Part shown: positions 1-8,000 of the stretch, in pieces | Numbering within the stretch: position 1 is the first letter of the stretch | Layout: every line of letters starts with the position of its first letter | Assembly (NCBI GenBank): GCA_964655175.1 | Contig: CAZZLY010000002.1 | Coordinates: 1 to 64,000 of the forward strand | Direction: 5' to 3' | Length of the DNA: 64,000 nucleotides | DNA from: JAIOPA01 sp964655175 | Lineage (GTDB): Bacteria > Eisenbacteria > RBG-16-71-46 | Position numbers and translations under genes: made by a program | The notes under the pieces: generated by a model | What the model saw: the letters and a program-made list of their open reading frames with translations, nothing else | Database searches by the model: none | Told to the model about the DNA's origin: nothing

Positions 1-576
1 CTCGCGATACCGGAAACAGTCCACCAGGTGGTCGTTCACCATGCCCACCGACTGCATGTAGGCGTACATGATGGTACTGCCCACGAACCGGAAGCCCCGC
101 TTCTTGAGCGCCTTGGCGAGCGCGTCCGAGACCGGCGTCGTGGCGGGGATCTCGCGGTGCGCGCGCCACGCGTTGACCTGCGTGCGGCCGTCCACGAAAC
201 CCCACAGCCAGTCCGCGAACCGGCCGTGCTCCTCCTGCAGCGCGAGGAACGCGCGCGCGTTGGAGATGGACGACTCGATCTTGAGGCGGTTGCGCACGAG
301 CCCGGCATCGGCGAGCAACCGGCGCACGTCGGCCGCGCCGAAGCGTGCGACGACCTGCGGATCGAAGCCCCGGTACGCGGCGCGATAGGCCTCGCGCTTG
401 CGCAGGATCGTGATCCACGACAGCCCCGCCTGCGCGCCCTCGAGGCACAGCTTCTCGAACAGGTGCCGGTCGTCGAAGCTGGGCACGCCCCACTCGGTGT
501 CGTGGTAGGTCGTGTAGAGCGGGTCGGCGATCCCCGCCCACGTGCAGCGCCGCCGCGGCGCGGGAGCCGGACTCAT
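1..576 (-). CDS. tag: DNA-3-methyladenine glycosylase I (3' end outside window)
   Basis: Base-excision repair enzyme that removes 3-methyladenine from alkylated DNA in the cytoplasm. The visible 192 codons start at the ATG at 576 and read through to position 1 without a stop, so the C-terminus lies outside the window. Family signatures are clear: an N-terminal Cys followed by W (RCTWAG), the segment YHDTEWGVP near residue 25, the helix-hairpin region with GLSWITILRKR near residue 48, and the C-terminal core GFRFVGSTIMYAYMQSVGMV. The Tag family binds zinc through N-terminal Cys/His and C-terminal His/Cys residues; the last ligands would lie past the window edge. The start codon overlaps the rhomboid stop codon (ATGA), so both genes are probably one transcript. 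Confidence 0.93.
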   Translation of the reverse strand, partial: MSPAPAPRRRCTWAGIADPLYTTYHDTEWGVPSFDDRHLFEKLCLEGAQAGLSWITILRKREAYRAAYRGFDPQVVARFGAADVRRLLADAGLVRNRLKIESSISNARAFLALQEEHGRFADWLWGFVDGRTQVNAWRAHREIPATTPVSDALAKALKKRGFRFVGSTIMYAYMQSVGMVNDHLVDCFRYRE

Positions 577-1397
577 CGCGTCAGCGCGAATCCCAGATAC
601 GCCGCCAACTGCAGGCCGAACGCGACGACCACCGCGAGCGCCAACAGCCACGCGATCGCGACCAGCACCGGATGCTCGCGCCGGCCGTTGAACGCCATCG
701 CCTCGGCCACCACGAAGCCGCCCGCGAACCCACCGGCGTGCGCCCAGTTGTTCACGCCCGACATGAAGAAGCCGAACGCGAACATCATGGCCGCCGAGAT
801 CCACAGCTGCTGCGCCACGGTGTGCTGACCCGAGCGGCGCCCGTACACGATGAGCGCGGCCAACAACCCGAAGATCGAGCCCGACGCGCCCACGGTGGGC
901 GCGCCCGAGGCGAGGTTGCTCATGAGGAAGCCGCTCGCGCCGGCGACGATGAAGATGAGCCACGCGCGCGTGCCGCCGTAGAGTTCGACCACGTCCTCCA
1001 GGTAGCGTCGGCCGATCGCCATGTTGAACGCCAGATGCAGCAGGCTGCCGTGCAGGAACACCGCGGTGAGCAGCGTCCACCAGCGACCCTCGGCGATCGC
1101 GAACCGGCCCGTCATGCCGAGCACGTACAGCGCCGGGCCCGAGGGCGAGAGCAGGTCCATGAGGCCGCGCATCCTGAGGATCGCGCTCGGGTCGAGTGCG
1201 AGCGACCCCAGATAGAGCGCGATGCACGCGATCAGGATGACGTTGGCGAGTTCGAGCCCGCCCATGACGCGCTGCACCACCGGCCCGTAGCCCATCATGC
1301 CCGGGCTGATGCGCTCGCAGTACGGGCACACGCGCTCGTTCACGTCCACCAGTCGGCCGCAGCCGGGACACACCACCGCACCACTCGTCTTGCGCAT
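573..1397 (-). CDS. Rhomboid family intramembrane serine protease with N-terminal zinc ribbon
   Basis: A 274-residue polytopic membrane protein. An N-terminal Cys4 zinc ribbon (CPGCGRLVDVNERVCPYC, about residues 10-27) precedes about seven hydrophobic segments. The rhomboid core shows the HxxxN-type helix (GSLLHLAFNMAIG), the catalytic serine motif VGASGSIFG and the catalytic histidine in NNWAHAGGFAGG, so the Ser-His dyad is intact. The reading frame stays open upstream to 1517, but that extension is Arg/Ala-rich and non-homologous; the ATG at 1397 sits just before the zinc ribbon and is preferred. It is upstream of tag with an ATGA overlap. Substrates cannot be told from sequence; rhomboids cleave transmembrane segments within the inner membrane. 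Confidence 0.92.
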   Translation of the reverse strand: MRKTSGAVVCPGCGRLVDVNERVCPYCERISPGMMGYGPVVQRVMGGLELANVILIACIALYLGSLALDPSAILRMRGLMDLLSPSGPALYVLGMTGRFAIAEGRWWTLLTAVFLHGSLLHLAFNMAIGRRYLEDVVELYGGTRAWLIFIVAGASGFLMSNLASGAPTVGASGSIFGLLAALIVYGRRSGQHTVAQQLWISAAMMFAFGFFMSGVNNWAHAGGFAGGFVVAEAMAFNGRREHPVLVAIAWLLALAVVVAFGLQLAAYLGFALTR

Positions 1398-1642
1398 GCG
1401 CGCAGCATACGCGGCGGCGCGAACGCGCGGCAACGGCGGGCGGCGGCGCTCCACGGCCGCCTCACGCCGTCCGCGCATCGCCGTGCGTCCTGCACGACCG
1501 CGCGCGGCGGACCGCACGAGCGCACCGGAACCCGCACCCGCGCGCCACGACGCCGCATCGGGTTACGCGCTCCGACCACCGCCCGCCACGCTGGCGCGTC
1601 CCATGCTCGTTAGCAGGGCCCACTCCCCCTCGAGGTCCCCCC

Positions 1643-2350
1643 ATGTCCCCGGACGTCCTTCACGCCGTCGTCTTCTGGCTGCCCGCGTTCCTGTTCTCGG
1701 CCACCGTGCACGAGGCGGCGCACGCGTGGGCCGCGTTGCGCCTGGGCGACCCGACCGCGTGGCTCGGCGGACAGGTGTCGCTGTCGCCGTGGCCGCATCT
1801 GCGCCGCGCGCCGATCGGCATGATCGTGGTGCCGCTCGTGACCGCGTTCACGCAGGGCTGGACGCTCGGTTGGGCGACGACGCCGTACGACCGTGCGTGG
1901 GCCGAAGCGCATCCGCGCCGCGCCGCGCTCATGTCGCTCGCGGGACCGCTCGCCAACCTCGCGATCGCGGCCGTGTGCTTCGGCGCCATCCAGGCCGGGC
2001 TCGCGTGGGGGGCGTTCGAACCCGCGCTCAAGCCCGACCTGCTGCACTTGGTGAGCAACGCCATGCCGCCCGATTCGCTGCTCGCGGGCGACTTCGTCGC
2101 CAAGGGCCTGTCGGTGCTGCTGTCGCTCAACGTGCTGCTGTTCATGTTCAACCTGCTGCCGCTGCCGCCGCTCGACGGCGCGTCGGTGTTCACGCTGCTG
2201 CTGCCGGTGCAGGCGGCGCGACGCTGGCGCAGCGCCGTCGCGGAACCCGGCGTGGCGTTCATCGGCCTGCTGGCGGCGTGGCAGATGTTCCCGCTGTTCG
2301 CCGCGCCCGTGCTGGTCTCGCTCGCCCGCGCGATCACCGCGCTGCCCTGA
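1643..2350 (+). CDS. Site-2 protease family (M50) zinc metalloprotease
   Basis: A 235-residue integral membrane metalloprotease. The zinc-binding HExxH motif appears as VHEAAHAW near residue 23, in the first transmembrane segment. The third-ligand motif of the family appears as NLLPLPPLDGA near residue 170, within the last hydrophobic hairpin. This is the short form of M50B without PDZ domains, often called a YwhC/SREBP-type site-2 protease homologue. It diverges from the rhomboid gene across a 245-base gap in which I see no other gene. A short AGG-containing Shine-Dalgarno lies before the ATG. Proteases of this family act on membrane-embedded substrates, but no target is suggested by the neighbours. 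Confidence 0.9.
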   Translation: MSPDVLHAVVFWLPAFLFSATVHEAAHAWAALRLGDPTAWLGGQVSLSPWPHLRRAPIGMIVVPLVTAFTQGWTLGWATTPYDRAWAEAHPRRAALMSLAGPLANLAIAAVCFGAIQAGLAWGAFEPALKPDLLHLVSNAMPPDSLLAGDFVAKGLSVLLSLNVLLFMFNLLPLPPLDGASVFTLLLPVQAARRWRSAVAEPGVAFIGLLAAWQMFPLFAAPVLVSLARAITALP

Positions 2351-2374
2351 CGGCCCCCCCGCGCGATCGCGCCC

Positions 2375-2399
2375 CGCGAACGTGAGACTCCCGTTCGCG
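2375..2399 (+). terminator. Candidate terminator hairpin after M50 gene
   Basis: Inverted repeat CGCGAACG / CGTTCGCG with a 9-base loop, 25 bases after the M50 stop codon. There is no U tract. It would separate the protease transcript from the riboswitch leader. Confidence 0.4.
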
Positions 2400-2463
2400 T
2401 CGAGGCCGTCGCCGCCCCGTGCCGCCTTGCACGCCGGGGCCACGTGCGCGCATCATGCACGCG

Positions 2464-2551
2464 TCCGTTCGGGGTGGTCCGCGGAAGTGCCGCGGACCTG
2501 AGAACACACCCGTCGAACCTGAACTGGTTCATACCAGCGTAGGGAAACGGC
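2464..2551 (+). promoter_or_regulatory. TPP (THI-box) riboswitch
   Basis: The leader carries the hallmark conserved blocks of the thiamin pyrophosphate riboswitch in order: GGGGTG at 2471-2476, CTGAGA at about 2498-2503, ACCC then GAACCTGA at about 2508-2523, and CCAGCGTAGGGAA at 2534-2546. The stems can be drawn by hand. P1 pairs CCGTT (2465-2469) with AACGG (2546-2550). P2 pairs GGGTG with CACCC. A long P3 pairs GGTCCGCGG with CCGCGGACC. The P5 arm pairs CTGGT with ACCAG. It lies just upstream of the symporter and TonB-receptor genes, on the same strand, so those genes are expected to be repressed when TPP is plentiful. Confidence 0.95.
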
Positions 2552-2584
2552 GACGCGCGCGGGGCCCATGGGCCCGTCCGCGTC
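2552..2584 (+). promoter_or_regulatory. Putative riboswitch expression-platform hairpin
   Basis: Directly after the aptamer, GACGCG (2552-2557) pairs with CGCGTC (2579-2584), and the interior contains the perfect palindrome GGGCCCATGGGCCC. The structure is very stable and could act as a terminator-like or translation-blocking element. It lacks a U tract and sits about 90 bases before the preferred symporter start, so how it switches is not evident. Confidence 0.45.
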
Positions 2585-2675
2585 CCCGCCGTCCCCTTCG
2601 CGGGCGGCGATGATCGCGTGCTCGGGGCGTTCGACCGCATGCGCCATGCTCCGCCCGGAAGGCGTCGAGCCGCAC

Positions 2676-4070
2676 ATGTTCACGCACCACCCCCTCGATT
2701 GGGGACTCATCGCGCTGTACTTCGCGTCACTGGCGTTCGTGTGGCTGCGCACCTTCGGGTCGCGCCCCACGACCGAGGACTACCTCGTGGCCGGGCGACG
2801 CGTGACCCTGCCCGCGTTCGTCGCGACGCTCGTCGCCACGTGGTACGGCGGCATCCTGGGCGTGGGCGAGTACACGTGGCGCTACGGCATCGCCAACTGG
2901 CTCGTGTTCGGCGCGCCGTACTACCTGGGCGCGGCGCTGTTCGCGTGGTTCCTCGCCGCGCGCGCGCGCACGAGCGAGCTGCTGTCGCTGCCCGACCTGC
3001 TCGAGCGCGCCTACGGCCGCACCGCCGCGGTCGTGGGCGCCCTGCTCGTGTTCGTGAACGCCTCGCCCGCCGCGTACGTGCTCATGCTGGGCACGCTGTT
3101 CGCGGCCATGTTCGGCGGCGCGATCGTGCCGTGGGTGATCGTCGCCGCGGTCGTGAGCGTGTTCTACGTGGATCGCGGTGGCCTGCGCACGGTGATCCTC
3201 ACCGACCAGGTGCAGTTCGCGCTCATGTACGGCGGCTTCGCCCTGCTGCTCGCGTTCCTCGTGACACAGCACGGCGGGCTGGCGTTCCTCGCGCCCCGAG
3301 TGCCCGCGACGCACTGGCACTGGCACGGCGGCAACGGCGTGGGCGCGATCGTCGTGTGGTACGTGATCGCGCTCGGCACCATGGTGGACCCGGCGTTCTG
3401 GCAGCGCGCGTACGCCGCGCGCGATCCGCGCGTGGCGCGTCAGGGCGTGCTGTGGTCGATCGTGTTCTGGGTCGTGTTCGACCTCATGACCACCGCGTGC
3501 GGCCTGTACGCGCGCGCGCTGCTGCCCGATCTGGCCGACCCGGTCATGGCGTTCCCGCGTCTGGCGAACCTCACGCTGCCGCCCGTGGCGCTGGGCCTGT
3601 TCTATCTGGGCATGATCGCCACGGTCATGAGCACGATCGACTCGTACGCGTTCATCGCCGCCACCACCGTCGGCCGCGACCTCGTCTGGCGCGTGCGCGG
3701 TGGCGACCCCGCGAGCATCCCGCATCGCTCACGGCTCGGGCTGTGGGCCGCGACCGCACTCGCCACGGTGCTTGCGCTCGCCAATCCCAGCGTCGTCTCG
3801 CTGTGGCACGACCTGGGCTCGATCCTCACGCCCGCGCTGCTGCTGCCCGTGCTGCTCGCGGGTCGGTCCGATCTGCGGCCGGGTCCGCGCGGCGTGCTCG
3901 TCGTGATGCTCGCGCCCACCGTGATCACGCTGGGCTGGGTGCTGTGGAAGCTGCTGCCGTCTGCGCACGGCACCTACCCGTTCGGCCTCGAGCCCATCTA
4001 CGCGGGGCTCGTCACCTCCCTCGTCGCCTGGCTCGTCACCCGCACCCGTCCCCCGGAGAAGACCGCATGA
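2676..4070 (+). CDS. Sodium:solute symporter, predicted thiamin or precursor transporter
   Basis: A 464-residue SSS-family permease with about 12-13 transmembrane segments. It starts with LDWGLIALYFASLAFVW and has the SSS-typical TTEDYLVAGRR loop after the first helix, then WYGGILGVGEYTWRYG in the core. The frame is open back to ATG 2568, but that start lies inside the riboswitch hairpin and would add a 36-residue non-homologous leader; ATG 2676 fits the family N-terminus. The upstream TPP riboswitch and the downstream overlapping TonB receptor suggest uptake of thiamin, its phosphates or a pyrimidine/thiazole precursor. An SSS permease (ThiV) has been predicted as a thiamin transporter from TPP-riboswitch regulons elsewhere. 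Substrate assignment is inference; the transporter family is secure. Confidence 0.88.
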   Translation: MFTHHPLDWGLIALYFASLAFVWLRTFGSRPTTEDYLVAGRRVTLPAFVATLVATWYGGILGVGEYTWRYGIANWLVFGAPYYLGAALFAWFLAARARTSELLSLPDLLERAYGRTAAVVGALLVFVNASPAAYVLMLGTLFAAMFGGAIVPWVIVAAVVSVFYVDRGGLRTVILTDQVQFALMYGGFALLLAFLVTQHGGLAFLAPRVPATHWHWHGGNGVGAIVVWYVIALGTMVDPAFWQRAYAARDPRVARQGVLWSIVFWVVFDLMTTACGLYARALLPDLADPVMAFPRLANLTLPPVALGLFYLGMIATVMSTIDSYAFIAATTVGRDLVWRVRGGDPASIPHRSRLGLWAATALATVLALANPSVVSLWHDLGSILTPALLLPVLLAGRSDLRPGPRGVLVVMLAPTVITLGWVLWKLLPSAHGTYPFGLEPIYAGLVTSLVAWLVTRTRPPEKTA

Positions 4071-6358
4071 ACCGCCGCATGCTCACCCCGTTCCTCGCCC
4101 TGTTGCTCGCGACCGCGGCACGCGCCGACGTCGCCGACACGCTCGCGCGCGTCGTCCCGCTGCCCGTCGTGGAGGTGAGCACCACGCGCACGGGCGATCG
4201 CCCCACCGTGGCGGCCACCACGCTCACGCGTGCGACGCTGCGCACGCTCGACTGGGGTCAGGACACGCCCATGGCGATCGCCACGCAACCGGGCGCGTTC
4301 GCCTACAGCGACGCGGGCAACGGCGTGGGCTACTCGTACCTCACGCTGCGCGGGTTCCCGCAGCGTCGCATCTCGGTACTGGTGAACGGCGTGCCGCTCA
4401 ACGACCCCGAGTCGCACGAGGTGTACTGGATCGATCACCCCGACCTGCTCTCGGCCACGAGCGCGCTGCAGGTGCAGCGCGGCGTGGGCCCCGCGTTGTA
4501 CGGCGCGGCGGCGCTCGGCGGCACGGTGGCGATCGAGACCGCGCCCATGCGGGAGGCCCCGCACGCGAGCGTCGTCGCCGGTGGTGGCACGTTCGGCACG
4601 CGCCGCCTCGTCGTCGAGGGCGGCTCCGGCGTGCTGGCGAACGGCTGGAACCTGTACGGCCGGTACGCGCGCGTCGAGAGCGACGGCTATCGTGAGCAGT
4701 CGTGGTCGCGGCTGTGGTCGTACGCGTTCGCGGCCGAGCGCACGGTGGGCACGCAGTCGTTCAAGGTGAACCTGTACGGCGGGCCCGAGGAGACGCACCT
4801 CTCGTATCTGGCGCTCGCGCCCGACGTGCTCGCGGGTGGCCTCACCGGCGACGCCGACCGCGATCGCCGCAGCAATCCCCTGTCCTACGACGGCGAGCGC
4901 GATCACTTCTTCGAGCCGCACTACGAGTTCATCCATCGCTGGCGGCCCGCCGCCAACGTGAGCGTCACGCAGACGCTGTTCGCGTTCGATGGGCGCGGCT
5001 ACTTCGACGAGCGGCGCGAGGGCCGTTCGCTCGCCGACTATCGCCTGCCCGCGATCGCGACCACCGACACGACGCTCGCGCCGCGCGACTACTACGCGCA
5101 GGACGCGAGCGGCGCACTGGTGCGCGACGCGCAGGGCCGCGCGAGCCTGGTGCGGTTCGACCTCGTGCGCCGTCGCGAGGTGACCAACCGCCACTGGGGC
5201 TGGCTGCCGCGCGCGCGCGTCGAGCACGCGAACGGGGCGCTCACGGTGGGCGGTGAACTGCGCGCGCACGACGGTCGCCACGTGGGCACGATCCAGGCCG
5301 GTGACCCGCTGCCGTTCGGCACGCCCGCGCCGTCGGCCTACTACGACTACCATCCGCGCACGCTCGCGGCGGGCCTGTACGCGCGCGAGGAGTACGACCT
5401 GTCGCCGCGTTGGCGCGTGACGGCCGACCTGGCGTGGCGCCACGCCGGTTACGCCATGCGGGACGACCGCTTCGATGGTATCCGCTTCGATCAGTCGTAC
5501 GACTTCGGCCTGCCGCGTCTGGCCGTCGCATGGCAGCCCACCTCGCGCGTGCAGGCGTACGCCTCGTACGCGTATGCGAGCCGCGAGCCCGCGTTCCGCG
5601 ACCTCTACGACGCCGAGGGCGTGGGCTCGGTGCCGCTGTACGGCACCGTGGACGTGGCGGCCGGCGTCTACCGCGACCCGCTCATCCGTCCCGAGCACGT
5701 GCACGACCTCGAACTGGGCGGCTCGTGGCGCAACGAGACGATCGCACTCGAGGCGAACCTGTACCGCATGGACTTCCGCGACGAGCTCGTGTTCGCGGGC
5801 CAGTTCGACACCGATCTGGGCTATGCGATCCTGGGCAACGCCGCACGATCCCTGCATCAGGGCGTGGAGTTGGCGGCGCAGGGCACGCGACGGCTCACGT
5901 CGCAGGCCGCCCTCACGCTCGAGGGCAACGTCTCGCTCGGCGACCACCACTTCGTGACGTTCCGCGAACGCTACGGCCCCACGCCCGCCGACGAGGTCGT
6001 GTACGACGGCAAGCCGATCGGGTTCGCGCCCGCCACGCTCGCCAACGCGGCGGCCGGACTGGCGTGGCGCGGGCTCGCCGTGCGGCTCGAGGCGCAGCAC
6101 GCCGGTCGCGTGTACGTGGACAACACCGGCACGCGCGAGAACAGCATCGACCCGCGCACGGTGTGGAACGCGAGCGCGAGTCTGGCGCGCACGGTCGCGG
6201 GCACGCGCGCGACCGCGCAGGTGCGCGCCCTCAACCTCACCGACCTGCGCTACACGACCACGGGCTACATGGACTTCGATCGTGCGGGTGACCTGGTGCC
6301 GCATCGCATGCCGGCCGCGACGCGCGCGCTGCTCGCGGAGTTGCGTTTGGAGTGGTGA
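4067..6358 (+). CDS. TonB-dependent outer-membrane receptor of the TPP-riboswitch operon
   Basis: A 763-residue protein starting at an ATG that overlaps the symporter stop (ATGA), so the two genes are translationally coupled. It has a signal peptide (LTPFLALLLATAARA), then a TonB-box-like stretch (PLPVVEVSTTR). The plug domain shows YLTLRGFPQRRISVLVNGVP and VQRGVGPALYGAAALGGTV, and a long beta-barrel ends in LRLEW, an aromatic-terminated outer-membrane strand. The expected role is energised import of a scarce ligand across the outer membrane for the symporter. Riboswitch control points to thiamin or a thiamin precursor. No TonB/ExbBD genes or thiamin biosynthesis genes are in the window. Confidence 0.9.
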   Translation: MNRRMLTPFLALLLATAARADVADTLARVVPLPVVEVSTTRTGDRPTVAATTLTRATLRTLDWGQDTPMAIATQPGAFAYSDAGNGVGYSYLTLRGFPQRRISVLVNGVPLNDPESHEVYWIDHPDLLSATSALQVQRGVGPALYGAAALGGTVAIETAPMREAPHASVVAGGGTFGTRRLVVEGGSGVLANGWNLYGRYARVESDGYREQSWSRLWSYAFAAERTVGTQSFKVNLYGGPEETHLSYLALAPDVLAGGLTGDADRDRRSNPLSYDGERDHFFEPHYEFIHRWRPAANVSVTQTLFAFDGRGYFDERREGRSLADYRLPAIATTDTTLAPRDYYAQDASGALVRDAQGRASLVRFDLVRRREVTNRHWGWLPRARVEHANGALTVGGELRAHDGRHVGTIQAGDPLPFGTPAPSAYYDYHPRTLAAGLYAREEYDLSPRWRVTADLAWRHAGYAMRDDRFDGIRFDQSYDFGLPRLAVAWQPTSRVQAYASYAYASREPAFRDLYDAEGVGSVPLYGTVDVAAGVYRDPLIRPEHVHDLELGGSWRNETIALEANLYRMDFRDELVFAGQFDTDLGYAILGNAARSLHQGVELAAQGTRRLTSQAALTLEGNVSLGDHHFVTFRERYGPTPADEVVYDGKPIGFAPATLANAAAGLAWRGLAVRLEAQHAGRVYVDNTGTRENSIDPRTVWNASASLARTVAGTRATAQVRALNLTDLRYTTTGYMDFDRAGDLVPHRMPAATRALLAELRLEW

Positions 6359-6383
6359 CGCAGCGCGCACGCGGGCCGAACGA

Positions 6384-6417
6384 CGAACGAGGCGGACCAC
6401 ATGGTCCGCCTCGTTCG
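6384..6417. terminator. Bidirectional terminator hairpin
   Basis: A perfect 16-bp stem (CGAACGAGGCGGACCA with its complement, 2-base centre) lies between the convergent TonB-receptor gene and the small membrane protein gene. No long U tract follows on either strand. Confidence 0.7.
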
Positions 6418-6444
6418 CGTTCCGTCACCCGGGCGTCGCCCGCG

Positions 6445-6768
6445 TCAGGCCTTGTTCTTGGGTGAGAACAGGATGTTGAGCCCGAGCGCGATCATGAGCA
6501 GCGGCCACAGGCGATAGACGCGATCGAACTGGATGACGTGCAGGTTGGCGAGCAGCAATCCGGCACCCACCGCGATCATGATGATCGGACCCAGCGGCGC
6601 GGCGGGACGCTCGATCAGATTGAGCAGCCCGGCGAGCACGAGCAGCGCCGGCCACCAGGTGGCGAAGACGTGCCCGAACGACAGGGCGCCCAGCTGGTCG
6701 GCCAGGAACAACGCGCCGAACACGACGAGCAGGACACCGGAGAACGGGATGCGCGGCCCCGAGGCCAT
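6445..6768 (-). CDS. Small four-helix membrane protein (LiaI/LiaF-TM-like)
   Basis: A 107-residue protein made almost entirely of paired hydrophobic segments: FSGVLLVVFGALFLADQLG, ATWWPALLVLAGLLNLI, GPIIMIAVGAGLLLANL and YRLWPLLMIALGLNILF. The alternation of short amphipathic turns with 'WWPALLVLAGL' and 'LWPLLMIALGL' is typical of the LiaI-LiaF-like (DUF5668) transmembrane region, linked in other bacteria to envelope-stress sensing. The ATG at 6768 is chosen because a strong GGAGGA lies 8 bases upstream; the open frame runs further to 6831 without a better site. It stands alone between two hairpins. No function can be proposed beyond a membrane role. Confidence 0.75.
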   Translation of the reverse strand: MASGPRIPFSGVLLVVFGALFLADQLGALSFGHVFATWWPALLVLAGLLNLIERPAAPLGPIIMIAVGAGLLLANLHVIQFDRVYRLWPLLMIALGLNILFSPKNKA

Positions 6769-6796
6769 GGCGGACTCCTCCGTGAGTGGGCATGGA

Positions 6797-6828
6797 ACGG
6801 CCCCGGGGCGGCGATGCCCCGGGGCCGT
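6797..6828 (-). terminator. Terminator hairpin after cyclophilin gene
   Basis: A 13-bp perfect inverted repeat, ACGGCCCCGGGGC with a 6-base loop, sits downstream of the cyclophilin stop on the minus strand and before the small membrane protein gene. Confidence 0.6.
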
Positions 6829-6884
6829 CACTCTACCCGACGAGGGGCGGTCCGTTCATCCGGCCCGCCCGACGCGCGACCGCG

Positions 6885-7622
6885 TCAGCGGACCTCGACG
6901 GTCACCTTGGTCATCTTGAGCGGCTCCTTCGTCGCACCCGACTGCGAACCGGCCGCCTCGAGCGTCTTGAGCACGTCCATGCCCTCGATGACCTCACCGA
7001 AGATCGAGTGCTTGCCGTCGAGCCACGGCGTCGGCACGAACGTGAGGAAGAACTGGCTGCCGTCCGTGCCCGGGCCGGCGTTGGCCATGGACAGCATGCC
7101 GCCGCGGCTGTGCCGCACGGCCGGGCTGAACTCGCCGTTGAAGCCGTAGCCGGGGCCGCCCGTACCGTTGCCGACCGGGTCGCCGCCCTGCGCCATGAAG
7201 CCCGTGATGACGCGGTGGAACGACAGCCCGTCGTAGTAGCCCATGCGCGTGAGGTAGATGAAGTTCGTCACGTGCAGCGGCGCCACGTCGGGACGGAACT
7301 TGATCGTGATGTCGCCCTTGTTGGTGCCCATGTGCAGCAGATAGTTCTTGCTCGCGTCGAACTTGACGGCGGTGGGCATGGGCAGACGCGTGCGCCAGCC
7401 GGCGGCCTTCTTGTCCACGGCGGCCTTCTTGATCTGCGCGTCGATGGCGGCGATCGCGGCGTCCGTGGCGGCCGGCTTGGCGGCCTCGGTCTTCGGCGCG
7501 ATGGCCTGCAAGGCAGCGGGCGCGCCGGTGGGGGCCTTGGAATCCTCGGCGAACGCGACGGTGGCGCCGGCGACGAGCAGGGTGCAGGCGAGGGTCACGA
7601 GGGCGTGGGCACGGAAGCGCAT
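6885..7622 (-). CDS. Secreted cyclophilin-type peptidyl-prolyl cis-trans isomerase
   Basis: A 245-residue protein that would assist protein folding in the periplasm by isomerising X-Pro bonds. A signal peptide (ALVTLACTLLVAGATVAFA) is followed by an Ala/Lys-rich linker of about 60 residues and then a cyclophilin domain. The cyclophilin signature is present: FHRVITGFMAQGGDPVG, then GGMLSMANAGPGTDGSQFF with the usual catalytic-groove residues, then LDGKHSIFGEV. Two ATGs occur in ATG-CTG-ATG; the Shine-Dalgarno AGGAGGA abuts the first, so the second at 7622 has the better spacing. The gene stands alone, with hairpins downstream. Confidence 0.93.
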   Translation of the reverse strand: MRFRAHALVTLACTLLVAGATVAFAEDSKAPTGAPAALQAIAPKTEAAKPAATDAAIAAIDAQIKKAAVDKKAAGWRTRLPMPTAVKFDASKNYLLHMGTNKGDITIKFRPDVAPLHVTNFIYLTRMGYYDGLSFHRVITGFMAQGGDPVGNGTGGPGYGFNGEFSPAVRHSRGGMLSMANAGPGTDGSQFFLTFVPTPWLDGKHSIFGEVIEGMDVLKTLEAAGSQSGATKEPLKMTKVTVEVR

Positions 7623-7892
7623 CAGCATTCCTCCTGGAACGAGGGTGGTTCGGGGATGAGCGCCCGCGGGGGGCGCGAGTCCGCACAGCATGGCGACCCC
7701 GACGGGGTCGCGGTGTCACGGAACGTGAAAACCACGCGGGCGCGGGCTGCGATGACCGCCCGGATCGGGCTCGGACACCGCGTTCTGGCCGACCGCGCGG
7801 CCGACGGTCCGCGACACCTTCGCCCCGAGCCCGCCCCGACGCAACCCCGCCCCCGGCCTCGCCACGCCCGGAAACGTTTGTTTGGCCTCGTC

Positions 7893-7925
7893 TTGACGAT
7901 TCTGTACCGAGTCCAAGTTTAGACT
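7893..7925 (+). promoter_or_regulatory. Candidate promoter and TetR operator upstream of efflux operon
   Basis: The 378-base gap 7623-8000 has no gene. It holds a TTGACG box (7893-7898) and, overlapping the expected -10 zone, a 16-base imperfect palindrome AGTCCAAGTTTAGACT (7910-7925) that matches its own reverse complement at 12 of 16 positions. Such placement fits autorepression by the TetR protein encoded 75 bases downstream. The rest of the gap is GC-rich, and I see nothing else in it. Confidence 0.45.
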
Positions 7926-8000
7926 GCGTTCGCTTTTCTCCCCCACACCCGCGCGCCCGCCCCCCCCCTCGCGCGCCCCGTCCCCGCAACCGGAGACCGC

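Noticed and set aside
2568..2675. ATG at 2568 as the symporter start
   Set aside because: It lies inside the riboswitch hairpin and adds 36 residues without homology or a signal; ATG 2676 matches the family N-terminus.
2618..4066. Apparent fusion of a long N-terminal extension to the TonB receptor
   Set aside because: The extension is an out-of-frame reading of the symporter gene. The receptor has its own ATG, signal peptide and ATGA overlap at 4067.
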